From contig JAJZNL010000014.1 of assembly GCA_021852345.1 (NCBI GenBank), forward strand, positions 1 to 64,000: a stretch of DNA of 64,000 nt, in the 5' to 3' direction. This DNA comes from Actinomycetes bacterium (lineage in GTDB: Bacteria; Actinomycetota; Acidimicrobiia; Acidimicrobiales; JABEUL01). The notes below the pieces were generated by a model that saw only the letters and a list, made by a program, of their open reading frames with translations, did not search any database and was not told the DNA's origin. Below, one piece after another: positions 29,830 through 38,265 of the stretch. Every line of letters starts with the position of its first letter. Positions within the stretch are counted from its first letter, which is position 1. The position numbers and the translations under genes were made by a program.

Positions 29830-31149
29830 ATGAGAACTCTTGTATCACCGTGGGCCGAATTTGGACTAAAGACATGGGATCCGTTCGTAATTATTGATTC
29901 AGTTTTGGATCGCATTATAGAAGCGGTACCATCATGCGACGGAGCGTCACTTGAGATGTTGAGTTCCGATAATTACCTAATTTACGTTAATTGTGCTGGT
30001 AAACTGAAACCCTTTGTAGGTTTAACCGTCGATGTCAAAGGTAGCTTGTCTGGTAAAGCTATGTTAACGGGGGAGACTCAAATCAGCTCCGATACATTTA
30101 ATGACGCTGAAACCGACAGACAGGCCTGTGAAATTACGGGGATTCGCTCGATGGCTCTTTTGCCGTTAAGATACAATCTTCAGGTTTTCGGAGTACTAAA
30201 AATTTCCTCTTCGGTCCCGAATTCAATCACACAAAGCGATGTTGAACTAGTTGAGTTGCTGGCTGAGTTTGTGGCACTGGCAGTTGGATCTTTGTCTGAA
30301 TTGTCGACATTGGCGTCTCGTTATTTAGCATTTGCTCAAGGGCATCACTTAACGACTGGCACTTCAGATAAGGCCATGGAAGTCGTAGATGAGTTCGTAA
30401 GTAAAATCCTGGCGCCGCATGCAACAACTAAACTAAAAAAAAGACAAGATGTTGAATCGTTATTTGTAGATGGCAAACTTAACATTGTATTTCAACCTAT
30501 TGTTGATCTAGTTTCAGGAATGACTTGTTCAATTGAGGCACTGTCGCGATTTAAAACGGATCCCTACAGAAGTCCCGATCTCTGGTACAAAGACGCCAAT
30601 GAAGTGCACTTGGGAGTTGAATTGGAACTTCATGCTATCGATCTCATATTAAAGAAAATAAGTCAAATACCGGATCATGTTGATATTAGTCTAAACGTCT
30701 CACCCGAAGCGATAATGTCTTATCATTTGAGTGACCTTTTGGATAGCTTAACTTATGAAACTTCGAAGCGTCTTATATTAGAAATCACTGAGCACGTTGT
30801 CGTAGAAGATTATGCCGAACTTAATTTTATTTTGAACAAATTTAGAGAAAATGGCATAAAGGTGGCCATCGATGACACGGGATCGGGCATTTCAAGTTTA
30901 ACGCATATTTTAGAGATATGTCCGGATATAATCAAATTAGATAGATCCCTTATAACTAATATCGACAGCGATCCAGTTCGATTTTCATTAGCCAATGCGC
31001 TAGTTGTATTTGCGAATAAGATTAATGCAACTGTTGTTGCAGAAGGAATTGAGACAAATCAAGAATTGGAAACCGTAGGAGAGTTGGGAATTAATATGGG
31101 GCAGGGATTTTTTTTGGCACGACCAGCACCGTTGTCTGATCTGTTCTAG
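29830..31149 (+). CDS. GAF-EAL protein, cyclic-di-GMP phosphodiesterase
   Basis: A 439-residue signalling protein: an N-terminal GAF sensory domain (about 15-155; VKGSLSGKAMLTGETQI and GIRSMALLPLRYNLQVFGVLKI) and a C-terminal EAL domain (about 205-435). EAL active-site features are present: SIEALSRF, ISLNVSPEAI (substrate Asn), ILEITEHVVV, AIDDTGSGISSL (the DDFG motif reads DDTG), IKLDRSLI and VVAEGIETNQE. It therefore looks catalytically competent. There is no GGDEF domain and no membrane segment, so it is likely a cytoplasmic, ligand-controlled c-di-GMP hydrolase. Strong binding site AAGGAGG precedes ATG. It lies just before the FHA-PrsW gene. Confidence 0.92.
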   Translation: MRTLVSPWAEFGLKTWDPFVIIDSVLDRIIEAVPSCDGASLEMLSSDNYLIYVNCAGKLKPFVGLTVDVKGSLSGKAMLTGETQISSDTFNDAETDRQACEITGIRSMALLPLRYNLQVFGVLKISSSVPNSITQSDVELVELLAEFVALAVGSLSELSTLASRYLAFAQGHHLTTGTSDKAMEVVDEFVSKILAPHATTKLKKRQDVESLFVDGKLNIVFQPIVDLVSGMTCSIEALSRFKTDPYRSPDLWYKDANEVHLGVELELHAIDLILKKISQIPDHVDISLNVSPEAIMSYHLSDLLDSLTYETSKRLILEITEHVVVEDYAELNFILNKFRENGIKVAIDDTGSGISSLTHILEICPDIIKLDRSLITNIDSDPVRFSLANALVVFANKINATVVAEGIETNQELETVGELGINMGQGFFLARPAPLSDLF

Positions 31150-31584
31150 CTATTTGTTCCAGACATTTGATTATCGAATGTAATTATTGTGTTTTAATTT
31201 GGTTAATTAGCTAGAGTCTTATGAGAGGCGTCAGAACTAGACAAAATTGTTAGTTATTTTAAGTTTAAAATAACTTCAAATCTAATTTGTAATAGATACG
31301 TGCTTTTAGTTGTTTTAAACACTAACATCGTAAAGTTGGGCTGCCAATTAATTTGCAGGTAATATAAAGTTGAAGGCCAACTATTAAGGTATAATTCAAA
31401 AAGTGCAATAAAAATATTAGCAATGAAAATTATTGCTAAATTACTCACAAAAATTTATAATATGCTAGGCTTAGCTTTACTAGCGATATTTTTCGTAACG
31501 TGATTTGTTTTAAACGGACGGATAAAAACTTTTGGTGAATTAAGTCGAGCAGAATCCACATAATGATAGAGTCGGGGGTTTACA
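31150..31584. other. Intergenic stretch with two weak hairpins
   Basis: The 435 bp between the GAF-EAL and FHA-PrsW genes contain an AT-rich stem 31252-31262 with 31265-31275, and a second short stem 31417-31424 with 31432-31439. The first may end the GAF-EAL transcript. No gene seen. Confidence 0.4.
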
Positions 31585-33126
31585 ATGAATGAATTAATTG
31601 TTAGTTGCATGGGAAGGTCTATAACATTAACCCCAGGACAAGTTGTTATATTGGGCAGGGGCCAAATGTCAACTATTAGTTTTGAAGATCCGAGGGTGTC
31701 AAGAGAGCAGCTTAGGTTTTCGTATTCGGAATCTGGATGGATGTTTGAAAACATCGGTAAATCTCCGGCATTTTTGAACGGAAATCCGGTTTCGTCTCAA
31801 TTGATAATTGCACCCTGCGACATTCAATTGGCTGGTCATGACGGTCCTGTTATTAACCTATATGTGACTACTCAGCAGACCATCCCGCAAGATATTAATG
31901 GCGTAAGACAAACAGACCCACGGCTTCAAGATTATTCACATCTGCCGCCGCCGCCGATACAGCCGCCAAGGCAAGCTCAAATGCCAGGTGTATGGGGGCA
32001 AATTCCACCAGGTATTCAGGTGCCTCCTTCTGGAATATATCCAGGTGTTCAATACACCGCGGGAGGTCAGTACCTACAGGGTCAACAGCCTTATCCTGGT
32101 TCGCCACCAGTAGCTGCAGGAACAGTCACTGCAAGTACCGCTAAAGAAATTTTAAATATATTCTTTCCGATTAAATCTTGGCTAAAAAATAAGAAGCTAT
32201 TTGAGCTTCCGCGTATATTAGTAGCCGTTTACGGCTTAGCTCCAATTGCATTTTTGGCTATATTTATATCGGGTTCCACAAGCGGTGCTTCTCTAGGACA
32301 ATTTAGTTGGGCCTTTTCACTATTTTTTGCTCCTTTGTGGGCCATAGTATTCTGGTACATTATCAAGCCTGGAAACATTACAACTAAAGGTTACTGGTAT
32401 ATCGGCATCGTATTGATTTCTGAAATAATTTTATGGGGCGGTGCGGGTAATTCGATTGTGGCGAGTCTTGAAAACGGAACCGGTATAAAATCGCTATCGA
32501 ATCCATTTTTAGATCTTTTGAGTCCTGGGATTATTGAGGAGGGATCCAAGTTATTGCCAGTCTTAATTTTGGCGCTTTTGAATATCAAAAATAAAGAATT
32601 TGGAGTAAAATTCTGGATGTTTTTAGGGTCAATTTCCGGAATAATGGCTGGTACTTTGGAGGCTCAGGGATATATTGCCAATTCGGTGATTAATTTTCCC
32701 GTTACGGTAACATCAAATACCGGTCAGATGGTTAATGCTAATATCCCTGGTGTTGATATCACAGGCCTGTTTTTGGTTGCTTTTAGAAGTCTTGATGACG
32801 CATTTTCTCATTCGATTTGGGTCGCTATATCCGCTTCCTTTGTTGGTCTGGCTATTTTTTTTCCACGCCGGAAAATTCAACTTATTATCGGTGGTCTTTT
32901 AATTCCGGTAATTTTACATGCCTTGAACGACTATTTTACATCTCTTAACACTACTATAGGAAACTACTTATGGTTAGCCGTTCAAATGTTTTCGGTGTTC
33001 ATGTTTCTCGCATACACCGTATCCCTAATAACAATCGAAAAAAGTGTTAAACACAGTAGTTTGTTTAGAGGTGAATCAATCTATATGGACGACCCTTCAA
33101 TCGTAACCGATCCTCATGAAGAATGA
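31585..33126 (+). CDS. FHA domain fused to PrsW-like intramembrane protease
   Basis: A 513-residue two-part protein. Residues 1-92 form a forkhead-associated domain (VILGRGQMSTISFEDPRVSR; the usual SRxH reads SREQ, keeping the phosphothreonine-contacting Ser but losing His; GKSPAFLNG replaces SxNGT). A Pro/Gly/Gln-rich linker (about 100-180) leads to eight or so membrane helices from residue 205. These hold the PrsW motif set: EEGSKLLP near 317, GTLEAQGY near 354, DAFSHSIWVA near 408 and HALNDYF near 444. PrsW proteases cleave anti-sigma factors in Bacillus. The fusion suggests protease activity controlled by a phosphoprotein, perhaps made by the kinase at 36897. ATG follows GGGGG. Confidence 0.85.
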   Translation: MNELIVSCMGRSITLTPGQVVILGRGQMSTISFEDPRVSREQLRFSYSESGWMFENIGKSPAFLNGNPVSSQLIIAPCDIQLAGHDGPVINLYVTTQQTIPQDINGVRQTDPRLQDYSHLPPPPIQPPRQAQMPGVWGQIPPGIQVPPSGIYPGVQYTAGGQYLQGQQPYPGSPPVAAGTVTASTAKEILNIFFPIKSWLKNKKLFELPRILVAVYGLAPIAFLAIFISGSTSGASLGQFSWAFSLFFAPLWAIVFWYIIKPGNITTKGYWYIGIVLISEIILWGGAGNSIVASLENGTGIKSLSNPFLDLLSPGIIEEGSKLLPVLILALLNIKNKEFGVKFWMFLGSISGIMAGTLEAQGYIANSVINFPVTVTSNTGQMVNANIPGVDITGLFLVAFRSLDDAFSHSIWVAISASFVGLAIFFPRRKIQLIIGGLLIPVILHALNDYFTSLNTTIGNYLWLAVQMFSVFMFLAYTVSLITIEKSVKHSSLFRGESIYMDDPSIVTDPHEE

Positions 33127-33469
33127 ATATTTACTATTAAAATTGCATTTGCGTTTTTACTAATTTACTGACTCATTAAGAATGAGGCAGCGTATGAATA
33201 ATCTTTTGGCATTAATGTCTTAATTGAATTTCATTGTGGTGACTATGCGGATATGACTTTTGTAATGACGACCAATAATAACAAAATTAGTGTTCTCGTG
33301 TTTAATTCAAATTGTACCGTAACTCGCTAATACTGTAAAATTGCCCCAGTTGTTAAATGATGGGCATTTTTAACTATTCGAAAAAGTGGATGACGACAAC
33401 ATCAACTATCGTGCATATCGAAATACCTTTGTCTCTAAGTTTGCTGTCACTAAGTTATCTGTGATTTAG
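33127..33469. other. Convergent intergenic region with a terminator
   Basis: The 343 bp between the FHA-PrsW gene and the convergent membrane-anchored protein gene contain the hairpin at 33337-33371 and no gene that I can recognise. Confidence 0.5.
33337..33371. terminator. Probable bidirectional terminator
   Basis: TGCCC (33342-33346) pairs with GGGCA (33362-33366), extended past one mismatch by AAAA/TTTT so that each strand has a T run after its stem. It sits between two convergent genes. Confidence 0.55.
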
Positions 33470-34771
33470 CTAACCAAACAGGCTGTCCCAGTTTGCAGTG
33501 GACTGCCACCAATTTATTAAAGAATCGCCGTTTGCCCCGGGGTGTCCGATCGACCCCACGACTATATCTTGATTATCCACTGTTGAAACGATAAAAGGTG
33601 TTTTTTGATACGAGAATTCTGAAATACGCCCGCGATTAACACTTGAAACGCTATAGGCCTCTTCGCAATTAACTACAAAGCTTGTAAAGTTACCGCATGA
33701 GGTTTGATTTTGAGTTATTCCGTATTTTGAAAGTAAATAGTTATAGTAGGTGTACAGACTTGCATTAGAACTGAATATAAGATATTCTTCCTGGGTGATA
33801 GGCAGGTTGGCAGCCGAAGATGCGTTGCAGGTAATAGCCACGACAGCACCGCTTTTGATAGTTGAACCCTGAGTACATGATCCCGATTGTTGGAGAGTAG
33901 TCGGAATGTATGATTGTAATCTATTTAGATATGACTGATTGGAACCGCTAACAATCGTGGTTGACGTTGAAGTGGTTCCTGAGTTTCCCAATGTTGTAGT
34001 TGGCGACGATACGGTTGTGGTTGAAGAAGTTTTTGCAAATGGGGGAAGATGTGCTGTACCTGCAATCACGAAGTATGCCACAACCAGTAGTATCACGATT
34101 GCTAATATAATTAAACTCTTATTGTTAGATTTAGAAACCATCGCTTGCGGTTGTTGCGGATAATATGTCGGCGGTGCGCTGACGTAATACGGGGGTGCAG
34201 TTTGGTTGGTGGTAAATTGTTGAGCAGTGGGTTGTACGCTGGGTTGACCCTGATTGGAGTAATCAAAGGGTTGGGCCTGTCCAATCATCTGTTGATCTAC
34301 TCGCGGTAGTTGAGGGGTGGGCGCTTCTACAATTGTTGAGGAGTCATTTATTGGTCCTGGCGTAAATTGAATGGGCGGTTGTGTCGCCTCCAAAATAGGA
34401 CCAGTCCGCACTGTTGGAGATGCGGATACTGGAAGTGCTTGGCTATCGACTTCATAACCTAAAACTCTTGCATATTGGCTTACGACCCAAAGACTGGCGT
34501 CATTAGAAATGGAACTTTTTGCCGTTAGCGAGTCGGCGGCTAATTTTATTGCGTTAATTACGCCAACTGCGTTTACCTGTTGTTGCAGGAGTGCCACCAC
34601 ATCTGACTTAGCGGCCGTAACCAGCAATGATGCCTCTTTTGGAAAGTCCGAAAGCCTATCTTCACAGATACCCTCAAGAATTGATGAATCTGCCAGAGCC
34701 TTGATTCCGAATCTGGAGATTACAATTTGGAGAACTTCTAAAGATTCTGCGTTTATATCAGCTTCCGGCAT
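33470..34771 (-). CDS. Membrane-anchored protein with helical N-terminal domain and Thr/Ser linker
   Basis: No family name can be given. The 433 residues comprise an all-helical cytoplasmic domain (1-125; EGICEDRLSDFPKEASLLV and DASLWVVSQYARVLG), which resembles a domain I recall beside Hsp70, VWA and kinase modules in which the last motif reads WAVESWALALG; a Pro/Gln-rich linker (130-215); one membrane helix (SLIILAIVILLVVAYFVIAG, near 224-243); a Thr/Ser-rich stalk; and an extracellular domain with paired cysteines (GSCTQGS, AITCNAS, TSCGNF, VNCEEA). It is divergent from the TerY-PP2C-kinase operon 514 bp away, and is a plausible substrate or membrane partner of that system. Confidence 0.82.
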   Translation of the reverse strand: MPEADINAESLEVLQIVISRFGIKALADSSILEGICEDRLSDFPKEASLLVTAAKSDVVALLQQQVNAVGVINAIKLAADSLTAKSSISNDASLWVVSQYARVLGYEVDSQALPVSASPTVRTGPILEATQPPIQFTPGPINDSSTIVEAPTPQLPRVDQQMIGQAQPFDYSNQGQPSVQPTAQQFTTNQTAPPYYVSAPPTYYPQQPQAMVSKSNNKSLIILAIVILLVVAYFVIAGTAHLPPFAKTSSTTTVSSPTTTLGNSGTTSTSTTIVSGSNQSYLNRLQSYIPTTLQQSGSCTQGSTIKSGAVVAITCNASSAANLPITQEEYLIFSSNASLYTYYNYLLSKYGITQNQTSCGNFTSFVVNCEEAYSVSSVNRGRISEFSYQKTPFIVSTVDNQDIVVGSIGHPGANGDSLINWWQSTANWDSLFG

Positions 34772-35285
34772 TAAATGCTTCCCCTTTTTGATAATGATAT
34801 TAACTTTATCTGGCTACAAAAATTTTAGCACAACATTTAAATGAGCTTAAGAGTCGTTTCGAAGTTAGCCATTTTAAGAAAGATAGTTCAGTAGTCAAAG
34901 TTTTGCCTAGTCGTTGACAGGGCCTTGAAGGATTCTGTTTTTGATTTCGCTCGTACATGGTTTTAATAAACGCTAACCAACTTTAAAATATTAATAAACG
35001 AAAAATGCGCTAGGCATTTATAATAAGGATTTTTAAGATCGATAATATTTTTATTAGTTAAATTTAAAGATAGATTCCTTACTTTTAGGTAGAATTTGAT
35101 ATTGGTTAGCATTTTAGAGTGATTTTAAATAAGTTCGATGCTAGGCTTAGAAAATATACATAATAGGTTCTCGGACTTATATCATTGATTTGTAAAATTG
35201 GAAGTGATATTTAAATTATGATGTACTCCAAATTGAATAGATACGTAACGGATATTTATAAATCATTAATTGGACGAAGAATTCA
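34772..35285. other. Divergent promoter region of the signalling island
   Basis: The 514 bp separate the membrane-anchored protein gene from the TerY-like gene. Very AT-rich; no ORF with supporting features and no strong dyad. Promoters for both directions must lie here but I cannot place them reliably. Confidence 0.45.
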
Positions 35286-35999
35286 ATGAACGATCTTAAC
35301 TCATTAATGCCCGGAGGGGGCATATCGAGAAGATCGCTTCATTTTTTCATTCTTGCGGATTGTTCGGGATCGATGAAAGTAGACGGTAGAATTCAATCTT
35401 TAAATTATGCGATCGCTAGTATAGCCCCAACTTTGATTAATTGGGAAAAAGAACAAGAACAGGCACAAATATTCGTCCGAGCAATAGCTTTTGCAGATCA
35501 GGCATGGTGGCACATAGAATCACCTCAACCGATTGAACTATTGAACTGGGTACCGTTAACCCATGTGGAAAAAGGCTTAACTTCAATGGGGGCGGCAATC
35601 CGAATGGTCGCAGACGCTATTTCGCCCGAGAAATTCGAACCCAGGTCTCTTAGACCTGTGATTTTATTGATTACAGATGGTAAACCTACTGATGTGGAGG
35701 AGTTCGAAATCGGTTTAAGGGAACTGTTTTCGCTTCCAGCGGGCAAAGCTGCAATTAGGCTGGCGGTGGCTATCGGTCAGGGTGCGAATGTTAGCTACTT
35801 AAATCGGTTTATTAACGATCCAGATATTCCAGTTTTGATTGCTGAAAATGTGGATCAGATAGCAGTTAAACTTACCGCCGCAACGCTTGCTATTTCAAAG
35901 ATGTCTAGTATCGGAAGCGATAGAAAACAGGTAACAGAGCAGATTATTTTACCCGCCGTAAATAGTTTTATTCAAGCTGATGATGACACAATCGTTTGA
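35286..35999 (+). CDS. TerY-like von Willebrand factor A domain protein
   Basis: A 237-residue VWA protein with intact metal-ion-dependent adhesion site: DCSGSM (DxSxS, near residue 28), the Thr of GLTSMGAAI near 96, and the Asp of LITDGKPTD near 122. This is the TerY type, seen in the TerY-P triad with a PP2C phosphatase and a protein kinase, both of which follow here. The first 20 residues (PGGGISRRSLHFFILADCSG) match TerY proteins. No signal peptide or membrane segment, so it is cytoplasmic. The last 20 bases overlap the PP2C gene. TerY proteins are thought to scaffold or recruit partners in metal and stress response; the client here is unknown. Confidence 0.9.
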   Translation: MNDLNSLMPGGGISRRSLHFFILADCSGSMKVDGRIQSLNYAIASIAPTLINWEKEQEQAQIFVRAIAFADQAWWHIESPQPIELLNWVPLTHVEKGLTSMGAAIRMVADAISPEKFEPRSLRPVILLITDGKPTDVEEFEIGLRELFSLPAGKAAIRLAVAIGQGANVSYLNRFINDPDIPVLIAENVDQIAVKLTAATLAISKMSSIGSDRKQVTEQIILPAVNSFIQADDDTIV

Positions 36000-36900
36000 T
36001 AAGACGCTAGAACAGTTCTGGTACGTTGAAACGGCCAGCGAAATAGGTTTTATGCATATTCGAAACCACATGCCTTTGCAGGATTCTATCTCTAGTTCGG
36101 GTAATTTCTATTCAGAAGGTGGGCCAATTTTCTTAGCAGTCGCGGATGGGCATGGCGACATCTCTCATTTTAGAAGTAGTATCGGTGCGTCAATTGCAAC
36201 GTCGCTTGCCGTAGAGGTATTGCAACAATTTGCAAACAAGGTTCAGCTTGCCAGTCAAACTGAAAAAGAAAGACTGGTTAGCTCAGACAATATTGTCGAA
36301 ACTGTTTTAAAGGATATCGTCACCAACTGGAAAATTGCGATTCTGGATCATTTAGCAAATAATCCCTTTAACTTAAATGAGATAAAGACAATTAAAGCTC
36401 ATAAGCTGACAGATTATGAATCAAATCCGACTGTTGCATATGGAACGACTCTTATTGGATGTACAATAATCGGCTCAGTTGGGTTGTTTGTACAAATTGG
36501 CGACGGTGACGTCGTGGTCATGGCTAGCAATGGTGATGTTTATAATCCCATTCCGATTGACCCTTCGTTGGTGTCTAATCGGACAACCAGTCTTTGTCAA
36601 AAGAACCCGATACAATCCTTTCGAATGTCTGTAATAAACGTTGAAAGTACTCCGATCGATATGATTATGTTGTCTACTGATGGGTTTGGGAATTCTCAAA
36701 TAGAACCTAACTGGTACAAAGGTGTGTTGACAGATATTGCTTCGTTTTCTCAAAAACATGGGATGCTGTGGGTAAGAGAAAATCTGCCGAATTGGGCTAA
36801 GCTATGCGCTTCACGCGAAGGCAGCGGAGACGATACTACTGTCGGCTTGATAGTTTCTGAACAGCTTTTAAATAGACATGATTATGGTGGTGAAATTTGA
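35980..36900 (+). CDS. PP2C-family Ser/Thr protein phosphatase
   Basis: Metal-dependent phosphatase of 306 residues. Metal ligands are visible in AVADGHGDISHF (near 48), in LSTDGFGNSQ (near 230) and in GSGDDTTVGLIV (near 282). It starts inside the terY-like gene (20-base overlap; a second ATG lies one codon later), and the kinase gene overlaps its stop, so the three products are made together. It presumably reverses phosphorylation by the kinase. The order VWA-PP2C-kinase is that of the TerY-P triad. Confidence 0.9.
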   Translation: MMTQSFDKTLEQFWYVETASEIGFMHIRNHMPLQDSISSSGNFYSEGGPIFLAVADGHGDISHFRSSIGASIATSLAVEVLQQFANKVQLASQTEKERLVSSDNIVETVLKDIVTNWKIAILDHLANNPFNLNEIKTIKAHKLTDYESNPTVAYGTTLIGCTIIGSVGLFVQIGDGDVVVMASNGDVYNPIPIDPSLVSNRTTSLCQKNPIQSFRMSVINVESTPIDMIMLSTDGFGNSQIEPNWYKGVLTDIASFSQKHGMLWVRENLPNWAKLCASREGSGDDTTVGLIVSEQLLNRHDYGGEI

Positions 36901-38225
36901 ATTCCGTTAATGAGGTGCTTTATCCCTCTGTTGGCGATGAAGTTAAAATGAGGCGAACTGATACCGTGATTAAGATAGAATCTAGAGTGGCCGAAGGCGG
37001 TCAAGGTGTAGTTTTTCGGGGAGTGGATTCAGGTGGGCATGATTTGGCAGTTAAGTGGTACCGCAAAAACAAATATCTGGAACGCCAGTATAATCAGATT
37101 GAATACCTGACTAGCTATTCGAGGCCCCATCCGTCGTTTGCTTGGCCGATAGACATTGTAAATCATCCAACGATAGTCGGATTCGGCTATACGATGGAAT
37201 GGGTTGAAGCTCGGTTTGTTTCCTTAGTGGAAGTACTAAAAAAGAAAGTTCAGCCAAATTTCAGAACACTAATTTTGATTGGAATCGAATTGAACGAGGC
37301 TTTTTCGGCGCTGCATTCAAGAGGACTTTGCTATCGCGATATTAATTTTGGCAATTTATTAGTAGATCCTTACCGAGGTGACGTATCAATCGTAGATAAT
37401 GACAATATCGGCAGCGAATCTTCTCGACAGGGAATTAAAGGAACTCTTAGATTTATGGCACCAGAATTGATTGTGGGTAGTTCAGCTCCGTCTATAGTAA
37501 CGGACCTGTATTCGCTTGCTGTATTTCTTTTTTATCTGTTTATGCACGGCCATCCACTTGAAGGTCAAAAAGTAAACGCTTCATATACCTGGGACAAAGG
37601 TCAAGAACAATCTGAGACTGTAAAAGTTACGCATTTTTTTGGCAGAGATCCCTTGTTCGTTTATGATCCGTCAGATGCTTCCAATCGACCCGAATATGAC
37701 AGCCCTGTATTGAGATGGTGGGACATATATCCAGAATTCTTTAAAGGTGTGTTTGTCAAGGCTTTTACGACTGGTTTAAAAGAACCTTCGCTTATGAAAA
37801 GGGTTACAGAGACTCAGTGGCGATCTGCGCTTTATCAACTTAACGACCAGTTGTTTTCTTGCAGCTGTGGTGCCGCTGTTTTTAAAGATTTTGATATTCC
37901 TAATAAAAGATGCTGGAACTGTTCTGGAACATCGTTGAGTGTGCCGATAATGGAGGTACCATCAGGTACTTGCGTATTATCTCCGGGTTTCAAACTCACG
38001 AGACATCATCTGTTTAAAGACTTTGATTACAAAGACTCCATTGGGTCGGTGGAGCCACATCCCAATATTACTGGAGAGTTAGTATTTAGGAATACTTCTA
38101 ATATTTCTTGGATTATCGAACCTGTGGGCGAAGGAGTGAAAGAGGTGAAACCAGGTCAGAGAATGCAGGTCAGACCCATGAAAATACATTTTGACAAAAT
38201 AGCAACTACTATTTTGAACACCTGA
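36897..38225 (+). CDS. Ser/Thr protein kinase with zinc ribbon and C-terminal beta domain (TerY-P type)
   Basis: A 442-residue cytoplasmic kinase. Gly loop AEGGQGVVFRG near 35, catalytic Lys in LAVKWYRKN near 56, catalytic loop YRDINFGNLLVD (Tyr for the His of HRD), metal-binding DND in place of DFG, and GTLRFMAPEL (APE). A zinc ribbon follows (CSCG near 322, CWNC near 339), then a beta-rich tail with EPHPNITGELVFRNTSNISW near 388 and VKPGQRMQV, which I recall as the usual tail of TerY-P kinases and which resembles an FHA-like fold. The start is TTG at 36897, in a TTGA overlap with the PP2C stop. The kinase lacks a membrane helix, unlike PknB-type kinases. Confidence 0.88.
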   Translation: MNSVNEVLYPSVGDEVKMRRTDTVIKIESRVAEGGQGVVFRGVDSGGHDLAVKWYRKNKYLERQYNQIEYLTSYSRPHPSFAWPIDIVNHPTIVGFGYTMEWVEARFVSLVEVLKKKVQPNFRTLILIGIELNEAFSALHSRGLCYRDINFGNLLVDPYRGDVSIVDNDNIGSESSRQGIKGTLRFMAPELIVGSSAPSIVTDLYSLAVFLFYLFMHGHPLEGQKVNASYTWDKGQEQSETVKVTHFFGRDPLFVYDPSDASNRPEYDSPVLRWWDIYPEFFKGVFVKAFTTGLKEPSLMKRVTETQWRSALYQLNDQLFSCSCGAAVFKDFDIPNKRCWNCSGTSLSVPIMEVPSGTCVLSPGFKLTRHHLFKDFDYKDSIGSVEPHPNITGELVFRNTSNISWIIEPVGEGVKEVKPGQRMQVRPMKIHFDKIATTILNT

Positions 38226-38265
38226 CCCTAACTCGTTTCAACTGGTTTTTACTGAAGCGTTTGAA

